DNA of 20,783 nt, taken from NCBI GenBank assembly GCA_052148715.1, contig JBKQHQ010000123.1, forward strand, positions 1-20,783, in the 5' to 3' direction. This document shows, in pieces, positions 1-6,301 of this stretch. This DNA comes from JBKQHQ01 sp052148715. GTDB taxonomy: Bacteria > Pseudomonadota > Alphaproteobacteria > Rhizobiales > Xanthobacteraceae. Each line of letters starts with the position of its first letter. The stretch's first letter is position 1. The position numbers and the translations under genes were made by a program. The notes beneath the pieces were generated by a model that ran no database searches, had not been told where the DNA came from, and saw only the letters and a program-made list of their open reading frames with translations.

Positions 1-75
1 CGCGCAAGTCACCAGAATAGGGTCTTGGCATCGTTCCCCCTCGAAAATCGAATCAAGGCGGCTAGCCTCGCTCAT
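1..75 (-). CDS. 5' end of an unidentified gene, cut by the window edge
   Basis: An ATG at 73-75 opens a frame that stays open for 25 codons to the window edge. It starts MSEASRLDSIFEGERC. The ATG overlaps the TGA of the upstream gene (72-74) in an ATGA arrangement, the usual sign of translational coupling, which is the main reason to believe it. No domain can be recognised from so short a piece. It would be the second gene of a minus-strand operon with the lectin-like protein gene. Confidence 0.45.
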   Translation of the reverse strand, partial: MSEASRLDSIFEGERCQDPILVTCA

Positions 76-629
76 TGACAAGCCGTTGGGAATCCTCCCG
101 ATTCAATCCGAGCGGAAAATGCTCTAATCTCCTTAAATGCAATGGGCTTGTCTCCCCAAGCGAACAAGCCGACCTGATCTCCCTCTAATGGTGATGGTAG
201 GGTTGCATCAATTACTTCCACGCCATCGACAGAGAGGGATACGCGCTGTCCGGCGAGTTCCAAAGACAGATCATAAGGTCTGCCGGTAACAAGATTTGAT
301 AAAGAACCGATCCAATGTATGGCTTGCCAACCCAACAGAGTTGTGAAGCGATCGACAATATATGCTGCTCCGTGACCGCCGATTCCTATCGTATAATAAC
401 TGTTTGTTGTGGCGTTATAGCCGAGGATAAAACGCGCAGCGGCGCCTGGGGCTGAGATGGTCGCCTTAACACTGGCGGTGCCCTTACGGAACTTAATTGG
501 AGAAAGGCAAATTCCGTAAGGCCGCGGGCTTCCAACATCTGGCGCATATTCCGCACCATTCCCGTCGAACCGCCACTGACCGCTGACAGCAAGCAATCTT
601 GCTGATGAAGGCTTAGGTCTCTTTGGCAT
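72..629 (-). CDS. Hypothetical protein with a concanavalin/LamG-like beta-sandwich look
   Basis: About 185 residues, no signal peptide and no membrane segment. Alternating short hydrophobic strands, the phrase RPYDLSLELAGQRVSLSVDG, and a C-terminal GLFAWGDKPIAFKEIRAF resemble jelly-roll domains of the concanavalin A / LamG / DUF1080 type, which usually bind or cut carbohydrate. I see no catalytic signature. A GTG two codons upstream (633-635) could also be the start; neither has a clear ribosome-binding site. Codons such as AGA, CCT and TCA are used freely and the G+C content is visibly lower than in the genes to the right, so recent acquisition is plausible. It overlaps the next gene by ATGA. 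From memory, similar domains sit at the N-terminus of some TIR-like or deoxyribosyltransferase-like proteins, so this might be one split part of such a system. That last point is a guess. Confidence 0.6.
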   Translation of the reverse strand: MPKRPKPSSARLLAVSGQWRFDGNGAEYAPDVGSPRPYGICLSPIKFRKGTASVKATISAPGAAARFILGYNATTNSYYTIGIGGHGAAYIVDRFTTLLGWQAIHWIGSLSNLVTGRPYDLSLELAGQRVSLSVDGVEVIDATLPSPLEGDQVGLFAWGDKPIAFKEIRAFSARIESGGFPTACQ

Positions 630-656
630 AGTCACGTCCGGGCGCTAGCGGGGCGC

Positions 657-677
657 GCCGTATGTTTCATATACGGC
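657..677. repeat. Perfect inverted repeat upstream of the lectin-like gene
   Basis: GCCGTAT (657-663) is repeated inverted as ATACGGC (671-677) around the 7-base loop gtttcat. It lies 28 bases or more upstream of the lectin-like gene start, so it could be an operator or a 5' leader hairpin. No regulator is recognised. Confidence 0.45.
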
Positions 678-728
678 ACATCTACATCGCAGCGCTGTGG
701 CCGTCCAGGTAGCAAAACGCTAGAAAGC

Positions 729-775
729 GGCGACCCCGGGAGGATTCGAACCTCCGACCTTCAGCTTTAGAAGGC
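729..775 (-). other. 3' half of a tRNA-Arg (remnant; possible attachment site)
   Basis: Read on the minus strand this holds an anticodon loop CTTCTAA (anticodon TCT), a variable region, a T arm GGAGG-TTCGAAT-CCTCC and the acceptor half CGGGGTCG, followed by CC but not CCA. There is no D arm or 5' acceptor half upstream (776-847), and the anticodon stem cannot pair, so it is not a working tRNA. A core running from the anticodon loop to the 3' end is what tyrosine integrases leave as the distal copy when an element inserts in a tRNA gene. The adjoining 776-847 holds repeated CGCTAAT words (790-796 and 803-809). Confidence 0.7.
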
Positions 776-847
776 TTTTCAGGGCCTGTCGCTAATTCCT
801 GCCGCTAATGTCGCTGAGATTCAGGCTAAGTCATTGATTTCAGTTGC

Positions 848-923
848 TGGCGCGCCCTACGGGAATCGAACCCGTGTTTCCGCCGTGAAAGGGCGGCGTC
901 CTGGACCGCTAGACGAAGGGCGC
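848..923 (-). tRNA. tRNA-Glu (TTC)
   Basis: A 76-base cloverleaf with encoded CCA (848-850). The acceptor GCGCCCT pairs with AGGGCGC, the anticodon loop is CTTTCAC (anticodon TTC), and the T arm is ACGGG-TTCGATT-CCCGT. It lies next to the tRNA-Arg fragment. Confidence 0.95.
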
Positions 924-979
924 GGGGCAGGGCGCGTTATACGGGCCGGCGCGAGAGGCGACAAGCGATCGGAGCCCTG

Positions 980-1774
980 TCAGCGCAGCCGTTCGATCAG
1001 CGCCATCGCGGCCGCCGGCGCGCGCTCCTTGGCGCCGCTGATGAAGTAGATGAAGCAATCGCAGGGCCGCGCGGGAGCGGGCGGGGCGATGGCGGGGAGG
1101 TCGGTCGGCGCCGCGCCTTTTTGCCATTGGCTGATCCGCTTCACCCATGCATCGAGCGCGGCGGGGGCGTATCCGGTCGGCTCGTCCTCGGCGGTGCGCT
1201 CCAATCGGGCGTAGACGAAGTCGGCGGTGACGTCGGGGATGGGAGGATGGGTTTTCGAATCGACGAACACGAGCGCGACCTGGTGCTGCCGCAGGAGGGC
1301 GACGAAGTCGGGCCTGGCAAAGCTCTTGTGGCGGACCTCGACGGCGTGGCGCAGCGGGCGCGCGTCCTTGGTCTTGGGCAGCAGCGCGAGGAACGCGGCA
1401 AAATCGTCGGCGTGAAAGGCGGCCCACGGCGGAAATTGCCACAGCAGCGGCCCGAGCTTGGGGCCGAGCTCGGTGATGCCGCTGTCGAGAAAGCGCGCGA
1501 TCGAGGATCCGGCTTCGGCCAAAATTTTCCGGTTCGTGGCGGTGCGCGGCGCTTTCACCGAAAAGACGAAGTCGTCCGGCGTGTCGGCGGCCCAGCGGCG
1601 AAAGCTTTGCGGGCTCTGGGTGCGGTAGAAGGTGGCGTTGATCTCGATCGAGGTGACCCTGCGGCTCGCATAGGACAGCTCTTCCGCCTGCTTCAGCCCG
1701 GGGGGATAGAACACGCCGCGCCAGGGCTCATAGGTCCAGCCGCCGATGCCGACCCGGGTGACTGGCGCGGACAT
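980..1774 (-). CDS. DUF72 family protein (YecE-like)
   Basis: 264 residues, full length for the DUF72 / YecE family, which forms a TIM-barrel of unproven function. Family hallmarks visible are GGWTYEPWRGVFYPPGL (residues 11-27), the SIEINATFYR block (42-51), FSVKAPR (71-77), GPLLWQFPP (108-116) and HAVEVRHKSF (143-152). No signal peptide is present, so it is cytoplasmic. The start is nine bases after the gloA stop on the same strand, so the two probably share a transcript. The extreme C-terminus is divergent, but CFIYFISGAKERAP matches the expected last conserved strand. The family identification is firm; the biochemical role is unknown. Confidence 0.92.
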   Translation of the reverse strand: MSAPVTRVGIGGWTYEPWRGVFYPPGLKQAEELSYASRRVTSIEINATFYRTQSPQSFRRWAADTPDDFVFSVKAPRTATNRKILAEAGSSIARFLDSGITELGPKLGPLLWQFPPWAAFHADDFAAFLALLPKTKDARPLRHAVEVRHKSFARPDFVALLRQHQVALVFVDSKTHPPIPDVTADFVYARLERTAEDEPTGYAPAALDAWVKRISQWQKGAAPTDLPAIAPPAPARPCDCFIYFISGAKERAPAAAMALIERLR

Positions 1775-1783
1775 GACCGACGC

Positions 1784-2242
1784 CTACCACTTGCCGGTAT
1801 TGGGCATCGACAGCCACGGCTCCTTCGGCGGCAAAGGTTTGCCCTTCTGCAGGAGCTCGATCGAGTGCCGGTCGGGCGAGCGCACGAAGGCCATGGTGCC
1901 GTCGCGCGGCGGCCGGTTGATGGTGACGCCGGCTTGCATCAGCTTCGCGCAGAGCGCGTAGATGTCGTCGACCTCGTAGGCGAGATGGCCGAAATAGCGC
2001 GCCTCGCCGTAATCCTCGCTGTCCCAATTGTAGGTCAGCTCGACGAGCGGCGCGTCGCGGCCAAAGGCCTGGCTGCTCTTCTCGACCAGACCCTCGTCCG
2101 CGGGCGCCGCCAGAAAAACCAGCGTGTAGCGGTTCTTCTCGTCGACGCGGCGGCGCGTCTCCTTCAGCCCGAGCTTGTTGCAGTAGAAGTCGAGCGCGGC
2201 GTCGAGATTGCGTACGCGCAGCATCGTGTGCAGATATCGCAT
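1784..2242 (-). CDS. gloA: Lactoylglutathione lyase (glyoxalase I)
   Basis: 152 residues. It isomerises the hemithioacetal of methylglyoxal and glutathione to S-lactoylglutathione in the cytoplasm. The N-terminus MRYLHTMLRV is almost that of E. coli GloA. The four metal ligands are in place: His5, Glu68 in VELTYNW, His86 in FGHLAYEV and Glu129 in HSIELL. The frame extends further upstream, but the start at 2242 is preferred because AAGAGG lies about ten bases before it and the protein then begins exactly like its homologues. About 17 residues more than E. coli GloA sit at the C-terminus and in one loop. It is divergent from the Sir2 gene, with 40 bases between starts, and is followed closely by the DUF72 gene. 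Confidence 0.95.
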   Translation of the reverse strand: MRYLHTMLRVRNLDAALDFYCNKLGLKETRRRVDEKNRYTLVFLAAPADEGLVEKSSQAFGRDAPLVELTYNWDSEDYGEARYFGHLAYEVDDIYALCAKLMQAGVTINRPPRDGTMAFVRSPDRHSIELLQKGKPLPPKEPWLSMPNTGKW

Positions 2243-2282
2243 GGCGAGCCTCTTGGTGCCTTGGTAAGGGTGAGGACCATAT
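2243..2282. promoter_or_regulatory. Shared 40-base divergent leader of gloA and the Sir2 gene
   Basis: Only 40 bases separate the two start codons. They hold AAGAGG for gloA (minus strand) and GAGGA at 2272-2276 for the Sir2 gene (plus strand). There is no room for two separate promoters, so each promoter must lie partly inside the other gene and the two are likely to interfere. No operator is seen. Confidence 0.4.
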
Positions 2283-3047
2283 ATGATCGCGGCGGATTTG
2301 AGCACAGGGATCGAGCGGCTGCGCGCGCTCGTGGAGAAGTCCGAGAGGGTCTTGCCGTTCACCGGTGCCGGCATCTCGACCGAATGCGGCATTCCGGATT
2401 TCCGCTCGCCGGGCGGCATCTGGACGAAATACGCGCCGATCCAGTTCGACGATTTTCTGGCGAGCCAGGAGATGCGCGACGAGTCCTGGCGGCGGCGTTT
2501 TGCCATGGAGGAGCAGTTCAAGGCGGCCCGGCCGGGGCGCGGCCACCGGGCGCTGGCAAGTCTTTACCGCGCCGGCAAGGTGCCGGCGGTGGTCACGCAG
2601 AACATCGACAATCTTCACCAGAGCTCGGGCATCAGCGCCGAGGACGTGGTCGAATTGCACGGCAATACGACCTACGCGTCATGCCTCGGCTGCGGGGCGC
2701 GCTATGAGCTCCCCTGGGTACGGGAGCGCTTCGACGCCGAAGGCGGCCGCGCGCCGGACTGCCCGGACTGCGGCGATCACATCAAGACCGCGACCGTATC
2801 ATTCGGCCAGTCGATGCCCGAGGACGCGATGGCGCGCGCGAACCGCCTCGTCAGCGCGTGCGACCTCTTCCTCGCCATCGGCTCCTCCCTCGTCGTGTGG
2901 CCGGCGGCCGGCTTTCCGCTGACGGCCAAGCGCAACGGCGCCAAGCTCGTCATCATTAACCGTGAAGCGACCGACTTCGACGACGTGGCGGATCTGGTGG
3001 TCGGCGGCGACATCGGCACGGTGCTCGCGCCGTTCATCGCCGCTTGA
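2283..3047 (+). CDS. cobB: Sir2-family NAD-dependent protein deacylase
   Basis: 254 residues, a normal length for bacterial sirtuins. It removes acetyl or other acyl groups from lysines, consuming NAD+ and giving nicotinamide and O-acyl-ADP-ribose. Motifs in order are GAGIS (28-32), GIPDFRS (36-42), TQNIDNLH (105-112), the catalytic His126 in ELHGN, a zinc site of Cys134/Cys137 and Cys160/Cys163, and GSSLVVWPA (200-208). The residues after PDFRS are GGIWTKY and do not show the Tyr/Arg pair typical of desuccinylases, so deacetylation is more likely. The start has GAGGA six bases upstream. Acetyl-CoA synthetase is a usual target in relatives, but none is encoded here. Confidence 0.94.
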   Translation: MIAADLSTGIERLRALVEKSERVLPFTGAGISTECGIPDFRSPGGIWTKYAPIQFDDFLASQEMRDESWRRRFAMEEQFKAARPGRGHRALASLYRAGKVPAVVTQNIDNLHQSSGISAEDVVELHGNTTYASCLGCGARYELPWVRERFDAEGGRAPDCPDCGDHIKTATVSFGQSMPEDAMARANRLVSACDLFLAIGSSLVVWPAAGFPLTAKRNGAKLVIINREATDFDDVADLVVGGDIGTVLAPFIAA

Positions 3048-3407
3048 GCCTCGTCGATTCGCGGATTTGGGATGCTGACGACCTCGCACACCGAGCTTTG
3101 CGGCGTGATTCGGGCGATTCGATAGCTTAGGCGGCGCCTTTGACCCGGTGATGACAGGGGTATGGTCGTTGCCAAAACGCAACACGTGCGCGACATAGTG
3201 ACTCAAGCCGCACGAGCCGGTAAGTGCTTGATCCTTCAAAGCCCATGCGTTTTGCGCTTATCCACTGATGTTCACAGGGGTGGCCTTCTTACCCACATAC
3301 CTACATTTTTGTTCTTTGCTGCGTGCTTACGGATGCTATCTTCAGTCCCGGAGATTCGTTTGAAGCGCCCGAAAGAGGCGCCTGGAAAGTGGAAAGCGTA
3401 CGGCGTC
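3048..3407 (+). other. Leader region of the cold-shock gene
   Basis: About 360 bases between the Sir2 gene and the preferred cold-shock start. The frame is open from 3162, giving up to 82 extra residues, but these look non-coding (mixed, without family similarity), and 3230-3330 is AT-richer than the genes. A long untranslated leader is common in cold-shock genes, so this may be one. No riboswitch class or terminator is recognised. Confidence 0.35.
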
Positions 3408-4013
3408 ATGACGTCGGACGGCATTGGATCAAAGTCAGCTCACCTGGTTGGGCTCGGGCCTGAGGCGGTCGGCGATTTCGGCGACGAAGTCGGCGGCAGC
3501 GTCATTGAGGTCACCGGCGCGATCAAGTGGTTCGATGTGGCGAAAGGCTTCGGCTTTATCGTTCCGGATAACGGTATGCCCGACGTGCTGCTGCACGTCA
3601 CCTGCCTGCGCCGCGATGGGTTTCAGACCGCCTACGAAGGCGCGCGGGTGATTTGCGAGGTCTTGCAGCGGCCGAAGGGCCTGCAATGCTTCCGCATCGT
3701 GTCGATGGACGAGTCGACCGCGATCCATCCGGCGCAGATGCCGCCGCCGCGCACCCACGTCACGGTCACGCCCAGCAGCGGGCTGGAGCGGGCCCAGGTG
3801 AAGTGGTTCAACCGGCTGCGCGGGTTCGGGTTCTTGACGAGGGGCGACGGCTCGCCGGACATCTTCGTGCACATGGAGACCCTGCGCCGGTTCGGCATCA
3901 CCGAGCTGCGGCCCGGACAGTTCGTCCTGGTGCGCTACGGACCGGGCCCGAAGGGCATGATGGCCGCGGAAGTTCGCCCCGAGAGCGGACCGCTCGGACC
4001 CGCGTCCCACTAA
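3408..4013 (+). CDS. Double cold-shock-domain protein (CspA family)
   Basis: 201 residues from the start chosen here, with two cold-shock domains. Domain 1 spans about 36-100, with RNP1 KGFGFI (46-51) and RNP2 DVLLH (59-63). Domain 2 spans about 128-192, with RNP1 RGFGFL (138-143) and RNP2 DIFVH (151-155). Such proteins bind single-stranded RNA or DNA and act as RNA chaperones. The two-domain form with an acidic N-terminal tail is typical of Hyphomicrobiales. The start is uncertain: in-frame ATGs at 3162 and 3333 would lengthen it, but the residues before 3408 lack resemblance to the family and a purine-rich GGAAAG stands at about 3391. The DUF192 gene follows after 71 bases and may be co-transcribed. 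Confidence 0.9.
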   Translation: MTSDGIGSKSAHLVGLGPEAVGDFGDEVGGSVIEVTGAIKWFDVAKGFGFIVPDNGMPDVLLHVTCLRRDGFQTAYEGARVICEVLQRPKGLQCFRIVSMDESTAIHPAQMPPPRTHVTVTPSSGLERAQVKWFNRLRGFGFLTRGDGSPDIFVHMETLRRFGITELRPGQFVLVRYGPGPKGMMAAEVRPESGPLGPASH

Positions 4014-4084
4014 TCAATTCGACGCATTCCGGCCGCGACGGAGCCCCCGTTGCGGCCGGTTTCATTTCGTGGTTGTTAGCCCGG

Positions 4085-4549
4085 ATGCGCAGCAAGATCC
4101 TCGGCTTCATCCTCGTTTTCCTCGCGTTTTCGGCGAGCCTCGGCCCGGTCGCCGCGCTCGACCCTTATACGCTCGAGATCGTCAGCCAAAACGGGGTGCA
4201 CACCTTCGCGGTCGAGCTCGCGACGACGCCCGAGCAGCGCGAGCTCGGGCTGATGTACCGGCATGACCTGCCCGAGGGCCGGGGTATGCTGTTCGACTTC
4301 GAGCGCGACCAGGACGTGTCGTTCTGGATGAAGAACACCTACATCCCGCTCGACATGATCTTCATCCGCGGCGACGGGCGGATCTTGCGGATCGCCGAAA
4401 ACACCGAGCCGCTCTCCGAGCGGCTGGTGCCCTCGGGCGGACCGGTGCGGGGCGTGCTCGAGGTGATCGGCGGCACCGCGCGCAAGCTCGGCATCGCCGC
4501 GGGCGACCGGGTGGCGCATCCCATCTTTGCCGGCCGTCCCGGGCGTTGA
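4085..4549 (+). CDS. Exported DUF192 (UPF0127) protein
   Basis: 154 residues. An N-terminal hydrophobic stretch (4-24) ending in VAA-LDPY looks like a signal peptide, so the protein should be periplasmic. The DUF192 core follows: ELATTPEQRELGLMYR (44-59), GRGMLFDF (65-72), VSFWMKNTYIPLDMIFI (78-94) and VLEVIGGTARKLGI (124-137). The family is a small beta-barrel without an established reaction. The frame is open far upstream through the cold-shock gene in another phase. The ATG at 4085 is preferred because it puts the signal peptide at the terminus, though no strong ribosome-binding site is seen. Cold-shock gene, DUF192 gene and tRNA-Pro in this order is an arrangement I recall from Bradyrhizobium relatives. 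Confidence 0.9.
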   Translation: MRSKILGFILVFLAFSASLGPVAALDPYTLEIVSQNGVHTFAVELATTPEQRELGLMYRHDLPEGRGMLFDFERDQDVSFWMKNTYIPLDMIFIRGDGRILRIAENTEPLSERLVPSGGPVRGVLEVIGGTARKLGIAAGDRVAHPIFAGRPGR

Positions 4550-4610
4550 CGGGGTTCGCCCGGCCCATCCTTGCCGGTCAAAATCGAAGCGTGTATCGAG
4601 ACCGGCCAGA

Positions 4611-4687
4611 CGGGGCATAGCGCAGCCTGGTAGCGCGGGAGTTTTGGGTACTCCAGGTCGCAGGTTCAAATCCTGCTGCCCCGACCA
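4611..4687 (+). tRNA. tRNA-Pro (TGG)
   Basis: A 77-base cloverleaf with encoded CCA (4685-4687). Acceptor CGGGGCA pairs with TGCCCCG, the anticodon arm is GGAGT-TTTGGGT-ACTCC (anticodon TGG), and the T arm is GCAGG-TTCAAAT-CCTGC. It is complete. Confidence 0.96.
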
Positions 4688-5054
4688 CAACAAACCTTTC
4701 AGAAAATTGCATAAATCTCGTTTCACCGCGTCGGTAGAATTGCCCGATCAGAAGGCGTGTCGTCACCGGATCAGCATCGGGGCGGGGAGGGCAAGTACCC
4801 TCGGGAAACGCACTCATTTCAGCGGAGCCAGCGCCCTTCGAGCAGCCGCCCGGACCGCCGAGCGCGGCGGCAAAGCGAAGCGCGAAACGAAGCGCGCCAT
4901 TTCGCCCCGGCGCTTGCGAGCGCCCGGCCGGACCCGATGACCCGAGCACGGGGAGCGGATCAGCGGCGACTTTTTCCAATATTGAGACACACAGACGCCT
5001 CGAATGGGTGAGAGGTATTAAATTACTCCAGGTTACTTCCAGTCGGAGTTTGAA
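4688..5054. other. Gene-free stretch after tRNA-Pro
   Basis: No convincing gene. It has a perfect GC hairpin CCGCCG-agcg-CGGCGG (4855-4870), followed by short direct repeats of GCGAAGCGCG type at about 4872-4900. The open frames here have the composition of chance frames in GC-rich DNA. The last 50 bases are AT-richer and probably carry the promoter of the 77-residue gene. Confidence 0.4.
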
Positions 5055-5288
5055 ATGCGAACCATGAGGAATTGCCGAGTCAACTGGTACATCACCAAAG
5101 CGTCCGAATGCGAGAAGAAGGCGAACCAAGCGCAAGACCAGGAAGTCAAGCGAGGCTTCGCCGATTTGGCGCAACAGTGGACGGAAATTGCCGCGCAGGT
5201 GGGGCGGCAATCGGCGGGCGCGCCTCCCGACCCTGCCGCTTGGCGGTTCAAATTGGCCGACTCAGCAACCGTGTCGTCCGAAGTTTAG
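5055..5288 (+). CDS. Small hypothetical protein, probably helical
   Basis: 77 residues with a good ribosome-binding site (GGAG at 5045-5048, six bases before ATG). The middle, YITKASECEKKANQAQDQEV then KRGFADLAQQWTEIAAQV, is an amphipathic helical stretch. It resembles a family of short alphaproteobacterial proteins that start with a Tyr-x-x-[KR]-Ala pattern and have no known function. No signal peptide or membrane segment is present. The C-terminal third is low in structure. I cannot assign a role. Expression is plausible given the start signals and the similarity by eye. Confidence 0.65.
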   Translation: MRTMRNCRVNWYITKASECEKKANQAQDQEVKRGFADLAQQWTEIAAQVGRQSAGAPPDPAAWRFKLADSATVSSEV

Positions 5289-5335
5289 TTTGCGGCCTTC
5301 GCGCAGTATCCGCGGGCCACTTCGCCGCTTGGTTC

Positions 5336-5476
5336 ATGACGAAAATCGGTGACCGACCCACTTTGCGTCTGGTCCCGAAGGCCGCGGGCCAGTCGGAGCT
5401 ACATTGCTTCGAGTGTCGCGCTTGCAACGAAACGATCGTGGAGCCAACTGGACCCGGCAGCGCACCAAGCGCGTGA
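5336..5476 (+). CDS. Tiny Cys-rich protein (46 residues)
   Basis: An ATG at 5336 gives 46 residues. MTKIGDRPTLRLVPKA is followed by ELHCFECRACNETIVEP, with Cys24, Cys27 and Cys30. The RPTLRLV opening and the CxECRxCxE[TR] knuckle resemble a group of very short alphaproteobacterial proteins that carry half a zinc ribbon. The same frame is open further upstream through the 77-residue gene in another phase, but homologues known to me begin at the Met shown here. No ribosome-binding site is evident, which lowers confidence. The role is unknown; metal binding as a dimer is a guess. Confidence 0.45.
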   Translation: MTKIGDRPTLRLVPKAAGQSELHCFECRACNETIVEPTGPGSAPSA

Positions 5477-5520
5477 CTCCCGCTGCTCCCACCGCAATTC
5501 CCGCGCGCCCGAGAGGGACC

Positions 5521-5549
5521 GCAAAAAGAAAGGCCGCCGGAGGCGGCCT
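5521..5549 (-). terminator. Rho-independent terminator
   Basis: Perfect 8-base stem AGGCCGCC (5531-5538) / GGCGGCCT (5542-5549) with a 3-base loop. On the minus strand it is followed directly by TTCTTTTTGC. The T run exists only on the minus side, so it ends leftward transcription, presumably the candidate small RNA. Confidence 0.75.
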
Positions 5550-5620
5550 CAAGTTGAAGGAGAGGGGCCCGAAAGTGGGGACCTCTCTGTCGTACGCAGC
5601 GTGCACGCCAAGTACACGCT
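5521..5620 (-). ncRNA. Candidate small RNA ending in a Rho-independent terminator
   Basis: On the minus strand a -10-like TATATT (plus 5627-5632) precedes about 100 bases that fold into two hairpins and end in a terminator. Hairpin 1 pairs GAGAGG (5587-5582) with CCTCTC (5565-5560), extended by an inner CCC/GGG. Hairpin 2 is the terminator at 5549-5531. No open frame of note lies in it, and no gene upstream on this strand would need the terminator. The layout is that of a trans-acting small RNA. The 5' end is estimated and no known family is confirmed. Confidence 0.5.
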
Positions 5621-5660
5621 CATATCAATATACATAAACTGCGCGTGATTCCCAGGGCCT

Positions 5661-5678
5661 CTGTCACATAACTGTCAT
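5661..5678. promoter_or_regulatory. Pho-box-like direct repeat (PhoB site)
   Basis: CTGTCAC-ATAA-CTGTCAT, two 7-base units 11 bases apart, matches the PhoB half-site consensus CTGTCA[TC] in both halves with a 4-base AT spacer. It stands 28 bases upstream of the -10-like element of the minus-strand small RNA. The repeat units read on the plus strand, so they point away from the small RNA, and no plus-strand gene follows for about 900 bases. The target is therefore open. Confidence 0.5.
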
Positions 5679-6008
5679 GTTAGGAATTTTTGCCCAGAGA
5701 TTGGGGTTGGCTGTCTATCCCCCAAGTGCCCGACGCTCGCTCGTTCGCGGTTAGGTGCTGTTCGGCCGACGCCAACCGTTCGCATTCATCCAATGAGACG
5801 TGCCGCCGCCCCTCCGCGCGAAGCAACTAGGATTCTAGATATGGGCGCGATCAGGAGAGGGACCTGACAAAGTGACCTTTTCTCTTGGCTTTTTCGATAT
5901 TGCTGGACGCTGCGCTTGCACGATGATCTGTTCCAAAATGTACACGACCAAATTAGAGCATGATGACTTCTCTTCGAGTCATCATCGCGCTCTATTGTAT
6001 TGTTGCAA
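5679..6008. other. Gene-free stretch between Pho box and hairpin repeat
   Basis: No gene is supported. A distant inverted pair GGTTGGC (5705-5711) / GCCAACC (5771-5777) and the AT-rich hairpin at 5955-5993 are the only structures seen. The GTG-started frame from 5872 runs into the repeat and into the antisense of the acyl-CoA synthetase scrap, so it is not believable. Confidence 0.4.
5955..5993. repeat. AT-rich stem-loop
   Basis: ATGATGACT (5960-5968) pairs with AGTCATCAT (5977-5985) around loop tctcttcg, and the stem is flanked by AGAGC (5955-5959) and GCTCT (5989-5993). It has no T run, so it is not an obvious terminator. It lies 15 bases from the next hairpin repeat. Confidence 0.6.
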
Positions 6009-6076
6009 CATGATCCTTCCGAAAACCGATACCCACCCTCGGGTCAAGCCCGAGGGCAGGCTTTTTCGGGATCATG
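6009..6076. repeat. Dispersed palindromic repeat, copy 1
   Basis: An outer stem CATGATCC (6009-6016) / GGATCATG (6069-6076) encloses an inner stem CCCTCGGG (6036-6043) / CCCGAGGG (6049-6056). The inner part and its flank AAACCGAT..CCAC are found again at 17081-17124. Elements with AAAACCG...CCAC...GATCATGCTC are abundant between genes of Bradyrhizobium relatives (from memory). Confidence 0.7.
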
Positions 6077-6088
6077 CTCAAGAAGCCG

Positions 6089-6301
6089 TCATTCCGCCGC
6101 CGTCGCCGTGGGGAGGGCATACGCGCCGAAGCGGTCGCGTAGCGCCGTCTTCAGAATCTTTCCAGTCGCCGTGTGCGGCATCTCGTCGACGAACACCACG
6201 TCGTCCGGCATCCACCACTGCGCGATCTTGCCCTGCATGAAGCCGAGTATCTCCTCCTTCGTCGCCGTCTGTCCCTTTTTCAGCACCACGAGCAGCAGCC
6301 G
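6089..6301 (-). pseudogene. 3' scrap of an AMP-binding acyl-CoA synthetase gene
   Basis: About 71 codons in frame read as the last part of an acyl-CoA synthetase (ANL superfamily): RLLLVVLKKGQ, then EEILGFMQGKIAQWWMPDDV, VFVDEMPHTATGKILK and TALRDRF. The TGKILK lysine of the adenylation half-reaction is present. Everything before it, including the ATP-binding core, is missing: two codons upstream of the homologous part the frame meets TAG (6305-6307). A GTG at 6289 could start a 66-residue peptide, but an isolated C-terminal domain cannot catalyse the reaction. The break coincides with the start of the suspected repeat element, so an insertion or deletion probably removed the 5' part. Confidence 0.85.

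Noticed and set aside
1121..2707. A 528-codon plus-strand open frame across DUF72 and gloA
   Set aside because: It is antisense to two well-supported genes and overlaps a third; the translation is Arg/Gly/Asp-rich without domains, as expected for chance frames in high-G+C DNA.
4527..5210. Overlapping frames on both strands over and after tRNA-Pro
   Set aside because: They run through a tRNA gene or antisense to the 77-residue gene, and show neither ribosome-binding sites nor recognisable domains.
5872..6240. A 122-codon plus-strand frame starting with GTG
   Set aside because: It has no properly spaced ribosome-binding site, reads through a palindromic repeat and then runs antisense to the acyl-CoA synthetase scrap.
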